Shown: positions 53,719 through 64,000 of the stretch, one piece after another
Position numbering within the stretch: position 1 is the first letter of the stretch
Layout of the letters: each line of letters begins with the position of its first letter
Assembly: GCF_943734655.1 (NCBI RefSeq)
Contig: NC_071354.1
Location: forward strand, 81,251,822 to 81,315,821
Origin: Sabethes cyaneus
Taxonomy: Eukaryota > Arthropoda > Insecta > Diptera > Culicidae
Reading direction: 5' to 3'
DNA: 64,000 nucleotides
Notes under the pieces: generated by a model
The model's database searches: none
What the model was told of the DNA's origin: nothing
What the model saw: the letters and a program-made list of their open reading frames with translations, nothing else
Translations under genes and position numbers: made by a program

Positions 53719-54230
53719 ATGGCGTCGAAACAAGAAGCATTTCGGGAACGCGTTGTACACTTCTACGAACTGCAACAGAAATCTCGGCAAAAAGTATACG
53801 GTACAACATTTAAAAAGCAAATATGTTGTGGCTTCGACTGTTTACCATATCCTAAGATGCCCATCAGCTATTCGCAAGCAAGGTAGTGGAAGATCAGCCA
53901 AAATTATGGACACAGAAGGACATCGTTCTCTTTCTCTTTTCTTCAACAACAAGCCGTCTGGTTCGGCTTTCAATTAAGATGCAGCAGGCGAATGTTTGGA
54001 GAAAATTTTGATCCCGTTTCTACAAACACATCATGCAGATGGACAATATTTGTTTTGGCCAGATAGAGCATCATAGCATTAGGCCAAAAAAACAATCGTT
54101 CTTGAATATCCATTCGATCCCATTTTTACCCAAGAACCAGAACCCGAAAAACCTGTCTAAGTGCGCCCAATCAAAGATTTCTTCGGGATTTTGAGTTTCT
54201 AGGTGTACAAAAATAACTGGAGAGCAGGGC
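53719..54230 (+). pseudogene. Mariner/ITm-type transposase, internally deleted
   Basis: Begins MASKQEAFRERVVHFYELQQ. After a frame change it reads KKYTVQHLKSKYVVASTVYH (helix-turn-helix DNA-binding region), then IRKQGSGRSAKIMDTEGHRS. A large deletion removes the first catalytic Asp region. The C-terminal remainder has LIPFLQTHHADGQYLFWPDR (region of the second catalytic Asp) and VRPIKDFFGIL (region before the last acidic residue). The order and wording fit the mosquito ITm (DD37E-like) group of mariner transposases, which cut and paste DNA at TA sites. Frameshifts, stops and the deletion make it dead. Confidence 0.8.
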
Positions 54231-54869
54231 CCGGTATCGTCGAAATAATTAAATGAAACTGACTTTCTCTTACCTTCGCTTCATACATGAAGTGACATGC
54301 TTCATTTGTTGAACAGAACGTTTCAAGCAAGCTTCAGTTAAAGCTGATGGTTGTTTCAATTGACGACGGTAGAAAGTCAGGTACGATTTGTCGACATTGA
54401 CTAGGTTAACTTCCATATGCGTTGCATTGTAGCAAATGCTACTCAAATTCAATTTATTGACATTCAAAGTTGCTGGCCTTCTTCTGAATATTTGATAGAA
54501 AAATACAAATGAAAAGTTGAAACCGACAGTCATGATGAAGCGAAACCCGTTTCGCTGACGCTGACTGAAGCGTTTTGACGTTCTTTGAATAAAAAATAGT
54601 GTATTACTTACAGTGTTGAGAAAATAGTTATAACATACTAAAACTGTATGTCGGCAAAGTATTTTTATTGGTGAAAGAAAAGGCAAACAGGCTGAATTTA
54701 GAAACCTGCTGAAAATACCCTCCCGTACCCTACATTGCGTGTGAGAAAATTAGATCACACGAATTCACTACATTGCTTTCTAAGCCATCTTACATAACTG
54801 ACATAAATTTCGTTTACGAGGGGGGCTGTCAGCTAAACAACACACGTTACACATTTCAGGCAGACTTTA
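54231..54869. other. No recognisable gene
   Basis: About 640 bp. A 138-codon minus frame (54270-54686) is rich in Phe and basic residues with no recognised domain; it may be part of the mariner's right side or chance. No RNA gene seen. Confidence 0.35.
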
Positions 54870-55076
54870 TAAGATATTGATATAAAAATGAATTTCTGTC
54901 TGAATGATCCGTATAGACTCGGAAACTACTGAACTGATCGGCGTGAAAATTTGTAGGCAGGGGTTTTCGGGGCCGGAGAAGGTTTTTATGATGGTTCGAG
55001 AGCCCTCCCCCTTCTGGAAGGGGGCTTCATACAAATGAAACACAAATTTCGGCAAACCTCGAGAACTAATCAAGCT
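54870..55076 (+). mobile_element. Helitron-like element fragment, 5' part
   Basis: AAAATGAATTTCTGTCTGAA, CTACTGAACTGATCGGCGTG, TGGTTCGAGAGCCCTCCCCC and CTCGAGAACTAATCAAGC match the 5' part and first minisatellite unit of the element at 19.1 kb. It stops in the first unit and passes into BEL/Pao-like sequence. Confidence 0.75.
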
Positions 55077-55461
55077 TTTTGGTGGTAGGATTTTTTACTA
55101 TCCGTACCGTGGCTGCACACACTGAATAGCGTCCAATTGCTGGCATCTGAATAGAAGATTGCACTATTATCCCCAGATTGAAACTCTGTCCCAAAGAGCT
55201 GTCAATTAAACTGTACAAACAAGAAGATGAATATCGCACTAAAACTTTCGTTGTTTTTAGACAAATTTTACTAGGGTGCTTCAGTAATTCGGGAGTCATA
55301 GATATCCCAAAATTCTACCAATTATACAAATGTATATCATGAATGCCGTTGAGCTTCTGCATCGCGCCATGATCACTGCTTTCGCCGAAATGCTGACCAA
55401 AATCGCCGAAATTGGACGAAGAAACACTAGTCGCAATATCCAGCTGCTGGTTGCTATGACC

Positions 55462-55860
55462 ACGATCGAAATTTAATGGAAATTTATCCCACCTCAAACA
55501 CCATATTTCGGCGGCCTCTGGGAGGTCGCAGTCAAGTCAGCACAAGCACACCTGTTGAAAACGTCAACGGAAGCATGCCGACAGTCGTCCAACCCAACCT
55601 CGTCTATTAACTACATTGCCGGACAATCCGTCGGGTCTCGAGGTTCTGACATCAGCCAGAATAATGCTTTGCCGGAAGCAGGCGTCTAGCCGTCCAAGCT
55701 ATTTTATAAGTCGTTTGTAAATAGACTCCCGGTACCTGTCTGAGCCACTGGGAATTGACTAGCAACAACTTCAAACTATTTAGTCTCGTTGGTACCCGGA
55801 ATGCCTACTGCAACTACAATTCCAAGCAACGGGAACACAATCCGCCAGGAAAGCATCCTA
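55462..55860 (+). pseudogene. BEL/Pao pol fragment, integrase end
   Basis: Plus strand. WKFIPPQTPYFGGLWEVAVK (from 55477) is the conserved end of the integrase core of BEL/Pao elements. Further on, PLTTLPDNPSGLEVLTSA parallels the SRPLTPLS.DPSDLEVLTPAHF segment that follows it. A diverged region (QQLQ..WSRWYPECLLQLQF-like) comes next. Frames shift several times. No LTR was found nearby. 55077-55461 upstream may belong to the same element but is not recognisable. Confidence 0.75.
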
Positions 55861-56335
55861 CAATGATGACAAATTCGAATTTTTGTATATGCTAGAGTCA
55901 ACCGCTCCTTATTTGTCATCAAGATGCCTGCTGAAAGGACACAACAGCATCCAGTATTTCAAGGTGGTTGAACTGCCGAAAATCAACAGAAACCCATGCT
56001 TCAAGAACAGATTTGGTATAACAATATGTTATAGCCATAATTTTACTGTCTAAATCTACTTAAAGCCAACTTCCTTAATTCGATTCGCACAGAGTCTCTG
56101 GGGTTTCTCGTATAAAAATCGTGTGAAAGAATTCTGCATTTGATTCGTACAGCATGCCTTGCTTATAAAACCAGGATTCTTGTATGAGAATTTAACGTTG
56201 GAATCCTCAGTAGAGGTAAACTAATCATTAATCATGGTCGCCTTATCATTATCTTGTGAGAAAGAAGCGTTGGCGAGGTTGTTGTCATCCGAAAGTCAGT
56301 GCCAAAGGCAATGTATTTGAGTGTAGGCGCATCAA
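55861..56335. other. No recognisable gene
   Basis: About 475 bp, possibly the decayed end of the BEL/Pao fragment; no domain or repeat could be supported. Confidence 0.35.
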
Positions 56336-56700
56336 GTGTATCAGATGGGACGAGCGGCTGTATTGTGCCACCCATTCCGTTATATTATTAGGGCTGAGGA
56401 ACTGGTTAAACTGACGAACTGGTTAGAAGATCTCACATACCCTATCTACGAAAAAGGATCGTCTAATGGAATGCAACAATTAATAAACTGTGGTCGTTGG
56501 AAGACACCTTTGTGGAAAAATAGCAGTGCCCCACGATGGTGCAAATGTTTACCTTCCCACATATCCTTCAACAATTTCGATGATGCAGATTCTCCATTTG
56601 TCCATTGACTTCAAGCGGCGTACGATTCAGTTGAGTGAAATGTGTTGTGATGGATTACGGTTGACCATGGTTATTTATCATAGCTAATTAGGATTGCACA
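56336..56700 (+). mobile_element. RTE family B fragment, start of RT
   Basis: GACGAGCGGCTGTATTGTGC and the deduced NWLEDLTYPIYEKGS match SERLYCAIHQVI and DWLEGLICPIYKKGH of the copy at 50.2 kb. Later IDFKRRTIQLS is a decayed motif A (FIDFKAAYESV) after an internal deletion. Many stops. Confidence 0.75.
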
Positions 56701-56793
56701 TGTCGGAATGTATGTGAAATTGACGACAAACGACCTGGGATCGAGTTGAGTAGAGTTGATATAGCACAAGCAACAATGGCTCTGAAAAATATG

Positions 56794-56875
56794 TACACTG
56801 AGCAAAAAAATTGTCCGTACAGTATGGCTACCAAAAACAGGCCATACTGTACGGACAATTTTTTTGCTCAGTGTA
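56794..56875. mobile_element. Perfect 35-bp hairpin MITE, TA-flanked
   Basis: Arms 56794-56828 and 56841-56875 are exact reverse complements with a 12-nt loop. The outer TA on each side followed by CACTGAG...CTCAGTG fits a Tc1/mariner-type target and ends. Encodes nothing. Confidence 0.82.
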
Positions 56876-59726
56876 ACTAAATAATTGGATTATATTGCAT
56901 TTTTATTATGGTTGAGATCAGCTTCGTCTACTAGAAGCATCAAAATTAAACGGAGTGGATGATCATTGCCAACTTAGAACAAAGCCTTTTATTTTGGTAA
57001 TGTAATATTTCAATGGCTAAATACTGCATTTTTTTATCCAAATGAGTGTTACCTGAAGCTAGTAAATTGAAATATTCAGATTCATCGAGCTATTGTTTCC
57101 CGAAACCAAGCACGAACGGCTCGTAAAGCTCGGAACATTTATTACCCCATATAAAATTCAATTTCCCACATTCTCAATTTTATAGTTTTTACATTTTATA
57201 TTTTAAATCGAGCTCGTCATCGCGTCGGATGGATGCTTAATCAACTGTAGCTTATGTTTCTGTTGTAGTCTGTAGTGCTAATCCCGTAACAGTAGTTTGA
57301 CCATTTTTAAGAACACTAAAAACTCAATCAAATTAACATAATGAATACGATAACATTACATTTTCATTCCACCTTGTTGCTAAAAACAGTGTAGAAATGC
57401 CAACTTGACTCACTTAAGTGGTTCGAGTGATAATTGAAATCATAGACAAAAACAACAAGTTGAAAAATGTTTTACGATAGCTACATCATATGTAACTTGG
57501 AAAGCAATATACAGTTATAGAATAAAAACATCCCACCATTCAAAGCGCAGTAATTGGGTAATAAGACCGACATAAACCTTGTGCCATTGCCCTACATTCG
57601 TAGAATTTATTGATAAATCAGGTGAATTCCTCATACCCCAACATGAGGAAGAAATGTTACATCTTATCAGTTCAGATTACTCATTTACGATGTTCAAGCC
57701 TTCGATGAATAAAGCCGATAACAAGCTTGAGGTAGCCACTTTATAGAGGTGTTTTGAAGTACATAATACCATTCAAATCATGCTACAAATACGACTGCCT
57801 GAAGAAGAGTTTACATCACAACTACATCAAAAGTCTATAAATTCAGTAAAGCAGTCGTTAAAATTTTAATCAGCATTCGTTCACGTTAATAGTCGCGATA
57901 ATTATTCCTGCCCTCCCGTCACACACGTGTACAACCCGAAACCAGACGGAATGCCACATTTCAGAACGGGTGTCCGACTCAATTTCGTCACCTTTCGGAT
58001 TCCATCAATCATGCCAAGCACGAAGTGTTTTTTTTCGTCGACTTTTACGAAAACGATAGGCCGCATGAATAAATGTAAATCTACAGCACTCTTCTTCTTT
58101 CCTTCCCCTGCTCGCTATGTAGCTATGTATCACCTCTTCGTTTTTGAGTGTTATGCTAATACATTCCGCTTCCTGTTGCAAAGGGTACTATACATAGTTT
58201 GTGCCTCACAGGAAACCTCCAGCCGGGATTGAATGTCTGATTAGGATCCGCTCACGTGTCACGGTATGACAGTTTTAACTCATTCTCTATCACTCTGGTA
58301 ATCGATTAACTCCATGCACTTGGTAAAAGGTGATATTTTAACTATTCGACAGGATGAGCTCTACACAGATTTATGTCAGATTTATGTAATGTAACCTCAC
58401 TCCCACCGTGCATAGTCCATTGATTTCTTCCTCGTGTGGATCTTTTCGCCTATGCTGTGTCAGCATAAAGTGGTGGTCGGAATTGATGAGGTTGTTGTTT
58501 GTCTCTCTACAAGGTGATTGACTTTCATTAGTTCAATCTTTTACTTTCCACAAGCCACCAAGAACCGTCAAGCGGGATCGAGCTAAGCTTGGTTCACAAA
58601 TTGACAGCTAGTGAGAAACGGCAGTCGGTAAGAGTTAATTAAAAATACAAGACACGCATAATTCATTGCTTCTTGCTATGCGACGTTTTGCTGCAACCAA
58701 CGCAACGTGGCTTGTTTAAATGCGAAGGAATGAATGACACCCATCGAGAGTGGCAGTTATCGTCGGAACGGAACGTCATTTAGTCGTTCGCTACTCCCGG
58801 TGGACAATGTGAGGATATGAACGCATAACTAACCGTCATAAACGTATCGTTAGAAACAATCGATGATCTAAGAGTATGAGCGCCATTCGACCATAAACTT
58901 CTACCTACCGAACGGTTGCCTAATTTGGCCTTAAGTCAATGTGGACAATGCAGAACGGATACAGGTAGGTAGGCACCTATTGCTGATTCCCTCAATATTG
59001 TTGCAATTTTTACTACCACGCGACTTGCGGTAGGGGGCTTGGCTCATCGCTACGAAACAAAGAAGTCTGCAGTCGGCCGCCTCCGACAACCACTCCTCGT
59101 CCTCGGGTCCTCCCCTTTTCTAGCTTTACTTGGCAACGGAATCGCGTTTCCGCACTAACCCTGACACCGTACCATCATCAAGCTATCGTCTGCGTGCTGA
59201 AGGATGGGTGCCCTCTGAAGTGGAAAGTAAACCTATTAAATTTCAGCTGACATGTGTTGGCCAACCCGTAATGGCGGTCGGCACTCGCGTCCTCAACCTT
59301 TTCCCGGTTTCCCTGCCTCACGCGGCCGGGTTCCGCGACGCACGGTACCGCGCTCGAACGCAACGCAACTGAGGGGGAATTATTCTGGGATAGGCGCTTA
59401 ATTAATTGACGTGAACTTGAGGCACGCTTGACATTGAGCGCATGAATGACCAATGGTGGTGGGTAGTAATATTAATTTCTTTATCAGGAGAACCACCGCA
59501 CCACCGTAGCTTATCGCGATGACCACCGACGCGTTTAATATTTTGGAACGAGCGCGAAGGACGCCCGACACGAGTGCAATTGTCTTGCCGGCGTGATGAT
59601 TTTTAGGTATTGTGATTATAATCAGTAGTTGAAGGTAATACAGCAATAATACAATGTGTTTTGTTACTACATATTAAAATTTTCGGTGAAAAGTTAGTAA
59701 TACGAAATTGTCGAACGAATATACGA
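56876..59726. other. No recognisable gene; right half looks non-repetitive
   Basis: About 2.85 kb. 56.9-57.9 kb is AT-rich. 57.9-59.5 kb has balanced composition and seems free of the window's repeats, with open frames at 57927-58232 (plus, 101 codons), 59130-59372 (plus) and 59178-59453 (minus) that have no recognised domain. Regulatory or untranslated DNA of a neighbouring host gene is possible. Confidence 0.4.
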
Positions 59727-60020
59727 AGTAAAAAGTAAAAAGTAAAAAGTAAAAAGTAAAAAGTAAAAAGTAAAAAGTAAAAAGTAAAAAGTAAAAAGTA
59801 AAAAGTAAAAAATAAAAAGTAAAAAGTAAAAAGTAAAAAGTAAAAAGTAAAAAGTAAAAAGTAAAAAGTAAAAAGTAAAAAGTAAAAAGTAAAAAGTAAA
59901 AAGTAAAAAGTAAAAAGTAAAAAGTAAAAAGTAAAAAGTAAAAAGTAAAAAGTAAAAAGTAAAAAGTAAAAAGTAAAAAGTAAAAAGTAAAAATTAAAAA
60001 TTAAAAGTTAAAAGTTAAAA
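59727..60020. repeat. (AAAAAGT)n tandem array
   Basis: About 40 nearly perfect 7-bp units, with one internal change (AAAAAAT near 59808) and decay at the right end to AAAATTA and AAAAGTT. Strongly strand-asymmetric (A on plus). No function implied. Confidence 0.95.
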
Positions 60021-60096
60021 GGAAGACTAACAAGTAACAAGCAACAAGTAACAACAAACCGAAATTCAAGATTCGTAATTCTAAAATTGGAAATTA

Positions 60097-60200
60097 ATTC
60101 GGACTTTTGGCCTTTAGGACTTTTGGCCTTTCGGACTTTTGACCTTTCGGACTCTTGGCCTTTCTGAGTTTTGGAATTTCAGGCTTTTGGCCTTTCGGAC
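60097..60200. repeat. Inverted outlier of the 16-bp repeat
   Basis: Six to seven copies of GGACTTTTGGCCTTTC, the reverse complement of the unit that fills 61.57-64.0 kb. They are followed by a second short decayed stretch. It is the only part of the satellite in this orientation. Confidence 0.85.
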
Positions 60201-60239
60201 TAAAAGTAAGAGTAACATGTACGAGAAAGTAACATGTAA

Positions 60240-61560
60240 CAACAAACCGACATTCAAGATTCGAAATTCTAAAATTGAAAATTAAAAATCGAAAAACGAA
60301 ATTCCAAAATCGAAGATCAAGAGCCTAAAATCAAAAATTAAAACTAAAAATTGTAAATCGATATTCAAAATTCGAAAATTTAATTGAAACTCCACATTTA
60401 AAATTTAAACTCGGAAATCGAAAATCAAAAATCTAAAATTTGCAATTGGAAAATCAAAAATCGAAAGCTACAGATCAAAAGTTCGAACCTCAAGGTACAA
60501 AGGATAGTTTAAAGGTTAAATTCAAATGTCAAAAATCGAAAATCATAAACGAAATTTCGAGTCATAAGTCGAAATTTGAAAGTAGACAGACAAAAGTCTT
60601 TAATCGAAAGTCGAAAATCAAAAATGAAATCCGAAAATCTAAGATTGAAAATTTAAAATCGAAACTGAAAGTCCAAAATCAAAAATCGAATATCATTAGA
60701 CGAAAATCAAAATTTAAAACCACTCGAACCAGACCGAAACCGAAACCGAAAAAAACCAAAAACCGAAAATGAAAATTTGAAAACGAAAAATCAAAAACCG
60801 AGAATTTAAAACTGTAAACCGAAATTCGAAAATCTAAAATTGAAAATTTAAAATCGAAAATTGTAGCTCTGAAATCCAAAATTGAAAATCAAAATCCGAC
60901 ATTCAAAGTTCAAAAATTTAAAACCAAAAATCGATTCAAAACTCAAGGGTCGAGAATTAGAATTCGATATTCGATAGTCAAAAACCAAAAATCGAAAGTT
61001 CAAAATTCAAAGTTCAAGGTCAAAATTTTAAAGTCAAATGTCAAAAGTCGAAATCGAAAATTCGAATCATAACTTGCAATTCTAATGTCAAAAATCGTAT
61101 ATCGGAAATCAAAATTCGAAATACATACTAAAATTTAAAATCGAAAATTGAAACTCCAAAATCAAAAATCGAAAATCAAACGTCAAAAATCGAAGATTTA
61201 AAATCAAACATCGACCAAAAGCACAAAAATCAAAATTAAAAATACGAGAATCAAAAATCGAAGGTAAAAAGACCAAAATTTAAGGTTCCAAGTGAAATAA
61301 TAAAGTGAAATATCAAAAATCGATAGTCGAAATAGAAAATTTGAGTCAATTCGCGAGTCGGCAGACAAAAGTCTAAATTCATCGAAAAAAATGTCGAAAA
61401 TCAAAAACCTAAAATCAATAATCAAAATCCTAAAATCAAAAATCAAAAAGACAAAAATCGAGAATAGAAAATTGAGAATTGAAAATCGAAAAACGAAAAG
61501 CGAAAATCAAAAACCGAAAAACGAAATTCGAAAATCTAAAATTGAAAGTTTAAAATCAAA
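60240..61560. repeat. Degenerate AAAATCGAAAATC short-period repeat
   Basis: About 1.3 kb of diverged 9-10-bp phrases such as AAAATCGAAAATCAAAAATC and GAAATTCGAAAATCTAAAAT. The deduced proteins are Lys/Ser/Asn or Phe/Asp low complexity on either strand and are not genes. Toward the right AAAGTCCAAAA phrases become common, leading into the 16-bp array. Confidence 0.85.
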
Positions 61561-61569
61561 ATTTGAAAC

Positions 61570-64000
61570 TTCAAAAGTCCAGAAATCTGAAAGGCCGAAA
61601 GCCCGAAAGGCCAAAAGTCCAAAACTTAGAAAATCCAAAAGTCCGCAAGCCCAGTAAAAGGCAAAAAGTCAAAATATCAAAAAGTAAGAAAGTCAATATG
61701 TCGATATGTTTGTCAAAATCAAAAAGGTAAAAAGTCAGGAAGTCAAACTCAGAAAGTCAAAAAATCAAAATTTTAAAATGTCGAAAAAACAAAAGTTGAA
61801 ATATTCAAGGCCAAGGATCAAAGTCAAAAGTCGAGCGATAAAAGATGAAAATTCGAGTCATAAATCGAAAGTCGGAAGTCGACAGAAGAAATTCAAAAAT
61901 AGATAACCGTAAATCGAAAATCAAAAGCCGAAAATTAAAAATCTAAAAGCGGAAATTTAAAACCAAAGATCCTCCAAAAGCCAAACATTGAAAGTCGAAA
62001 TTCGAAAATCGAAAGTCGAAAGTGGAAAAGTCACAAAAAAAAAAACAAAAAATCCAAAAGTCCAAAAGTCTAAGCGTCTTAAAGTCCAGCAGTCCGAAAT
62101 ACCAAAAGTCAGAAACATAAAAGTCCGAAAGGCCGAAAGTCCAAAAATCCAAAAGTTCGAAAAACCAAATGTCCGAAAGGCCAAAAGTCCGAAAGACCAA
62201 GAGTCAGAAACACAAATTTCCGAAAGGCCAAAAGTTCAAAAGTTCGAAAGACCAAAAGCCCGAATGGCCAAAAGTCCGATAGACCAAAAGTCCGAAAGGA
62301 TAAAAGTCTGAAAGGCAAAAAGTCCGAAAATCCGAAAGACCAAAAGTCTGAAAAGCCAAAATTCAGAAAACTAAACATCCAAAAGATTAAATCTCAGAAA
62401 GGCCAAAAGTCCGAAATTCCGAAAAGCCACCAGTCCAAATGTTTGAAGGCCCAAAAGTCCGAAGGACTAAGCATCCCAAAGGCCAAAAGTCCGAAAGGTC
62501 AAAAGTCCGAAAGGCTAAAAGTCCAAAAGTCCAATAAGCCCAAAGCACGAGAGTCCAAAAGTCTAAAAGCCCGAAAATGCGAAAAACCAAAAATCTGAAA
62601 GGTCAAAAGTCTAAAAGACCAAAAATCCAAAAGTTCGAAAGTCCGATAGGCCAAAATTTCGAAATGCCAAGAGTCCGCAAGGTCAGAAGTCCGAAAGGCC
62701 AAGAGCTCGAAAGGTTAAAAGGCCAAAAGTCCGAAAGGCCAAAAGTTTGAAAGGCCAAAAGTCTGAAAGACCTAAAGTCCGATAGGTCAAAAGTCCAAAA
62801 GTATAAAAGTCCAAACGTTCGAAAGACCGAAAGACCAAAAGTCCGAAAGTCCAAAAGTCCGAAAGGCCATACGTTCAAAAAGCCAAGAATCCGAGAGGTC
62901 AAAAGTGCGAAAAGCCAAAAGTTCGAAAGGCCAAGAGTCCAAAAGGTCAAAAGTCCGATAGGTCAAAAGTCCACAGTACAAAAGTCTGAAAGTCAAAAAT
63001 TCGAAAGTCCAAAAGTTCGACAGGCCAAGAGTCCAAAAGGTCAAAAGTCCGAAAGACCAAGAGTCCGACAGGCCAAAAGTCCGATAGCTCAAAAGTCCAA
63101 AAGTACAAAAGCCTGAAAGTCCAAAAATTCGAAGGATCAAAAGTCCGAAAGGCCAAAAGTCTGAAAGACCAAACCTCAGAAAGGCCAAGAGTCCGAAAGG
63201 TCAAAAGTCCGAAAGGCCAAAAGTCCTAAAGGCAAAAAGTCCGAAACGCCAATAGTCCGAAAGACCAAAAGTCCGAAAGGCCAAAAGTCTGAAAGACCAA
63301 AAATCCGAAAGCACAAAAATCTGAAAGTCCTAAAGGTCAAAAGTCTGAAAGGCCAAAAGTCCAAAAGGTCAAAAGTCCGAAAGCCCAAAAGTTCGAAAAG
63401 CCTAAAGTCTGAGAGACCAGAAGTCCGAAGGGCCAAAAGTCGCACAGGCCAAAAGTCCGATAGGTCAAAAGTCCAAAAGTACAAAAGTCGGAAAGTCCAA
63501 ACGTTCGAAAGACCAAAAGTGCAAAAGTCTGAAAGACCAAAAGTCCGAAAGGCCAAAAGTTTTAAAGGGCAAGAATCCGAGAGGTCAAAAGTGCGCAAAG
63601 CCAACAGTCCTAAAGGTCAAAAGTCCGAAAGGCCAAAAGTCCAACAGGTCAAAAGTCTGAAAGTCCAAAAGTTCGAAAGGCCAAGAGTCCAAAAGGTCAA
63701 AAGTCCGAAAGACCAAGAGTCCGACAGGCCAAAAGTACGATAGGTCGAAAGTCCAAAAGTACAAAGTTCAAAAGTACAAAAGTCTGAAAGTCCAAAAAGT
63801 CGAAAGACCAAAAGTTCGAAAGACCAAACGTCCGAAAGGCCAAGAATTCCAGAGGTCAAAAGTGCGAAAAGCCAACAGTCCTAAAGGTCAAAAGTCCGAA
63901 AGGCCAAAAGTCCAAAAGGTGAAAAGTCCGAAAGGCCAAAAGTTCGAAAGGCCAATAGTTCAAAAAGTCAAAAGTCCGAAAGTCCAAAAATTCGAAGGAC
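61570..64000. repeat. 16-bp GGCCAAAAGTCCGAAA satellite
   Basis: About 2.4 kb of tandem copies of GGCCAAAAGTCCGAAA with frequent substitutions and occasional phase slips (AAAAGTCCAAAAGTAC phrases); 61.65-62.05 kb is more degenerate. It continues beyond the window. The many overlapping long open frames on the minus strand (repeats of FRTFGLSDFWPFGLL) arise because the unit has no stop in those frames; there is no reason to regard them as proteins. Confidence 0.92.

Noticed and set aside
60679..63859. Series of repetitive FRTFGLSDFW proteins on the minus strand
   Set aside because: Produced by the stop-free 16-bp satellite; frames overlap and drift, no unique sequence.
61570..64000. CRISPR-like array
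   Set aside because: The 16-bp units are directly adjacent without unique spacers, in a eukaryotic setting.

Overview
This window looks like gene-poor nuclear DNA of a mosquito (culicid, most likely Aedes-like). The evidence is the repeat content: RTE-clade non-LTR elements of the JAM1 type in at least two or three families, tRNA-derived SINEs with a Feilai-like body, R1- and Jockey-clade fragments, BEL/Pao fragments, a mariner/ITm transposase relic, Helitron-like elements with internal minisatellites, and many MITEs. The species is inferred from memory of these families and not from a search. I recognise no intact host protein-coding gene. The one convincing functional gene is a tRNA-Arg(ACG) at 31698-31770.

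Layout. 0-4.3 kb: decayed gag-like coding remnant, a tRNA-like SINE head, a scrap of RTE C-terminus, then about 2.9 kb without recognisable genes. 4.3-10.7 kb: a compound repeat domain made of tRNA-headed SINEs (all reversed), a degenerate GAAATTGGACTT repeat and a strongly strand-asymmetric pyrimidine repeat, split by a roughly 2 kb element; a 400-bp AT-rich segment occurs twice in it. 12.6-18.4 kb: nested RTE wreckage with a MITE and a Jockey fragment. 19.1-21.0 kb: a Helitron-like element carrying a 143-bp minisatellite whose units alternate as a 286-bp dimer. 25.4-28.4 kb: the best-preserved RTE copy (minus strand), inserted in another copy of that Helitron-like repeat with a 12-bp target duplication. 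28.6-31.8 kb: a Tc1/pogo-type MITE, a PIF/Harbinger-type MITE and the tRNA. 32.7-34.3 kb: another RTE relic. 36.1-41.4 kb: an R1-clade element broken by two TIR elements, ending against a BEL/Pao 3' end with a probable LTR.

45.1-46.7 kb: a cluster of decayed replication-dependent histone genes (H2A, H2A/H2B chimera) that retain their 3' histone stem-loops. 49.4-53.1 kb: two RTE relics; the second contains another copy of the MITE seen at 13 kb, and a hAT-type MITE with a perfect 8-bp target duplication lies at its 3' edge. 53.2-57 kb: perfect hairpins, a mariner relic, a BEL/Pao integrase fragment and more RTE scraps. 59.7-64.0 kb: simple and short-period satellites, first (AAAAAGT)n, then an AAAATCGAAA-type repeat grading into a 16-bp GGCCAAAAGTCCGAAA array that runs off the window.

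The pieces do not form a pathway; the story is nested insertion and decay. Order of events can be read directly: Helitron-like repeat before RTE family A at 25-28 kb, RTE family A before the shared MITE at 13 and 52 kb, R1 before the two TIR elements at 36.9 and 38.4 kb. No convincing new biological system was found. The most distinctive items are the higher-order minisatellite inside a Helitron-like element, the shared MITE within two RTE copies, the histone pseudogene cluster with retained stem-loops, and the graded 16-bp satellite.
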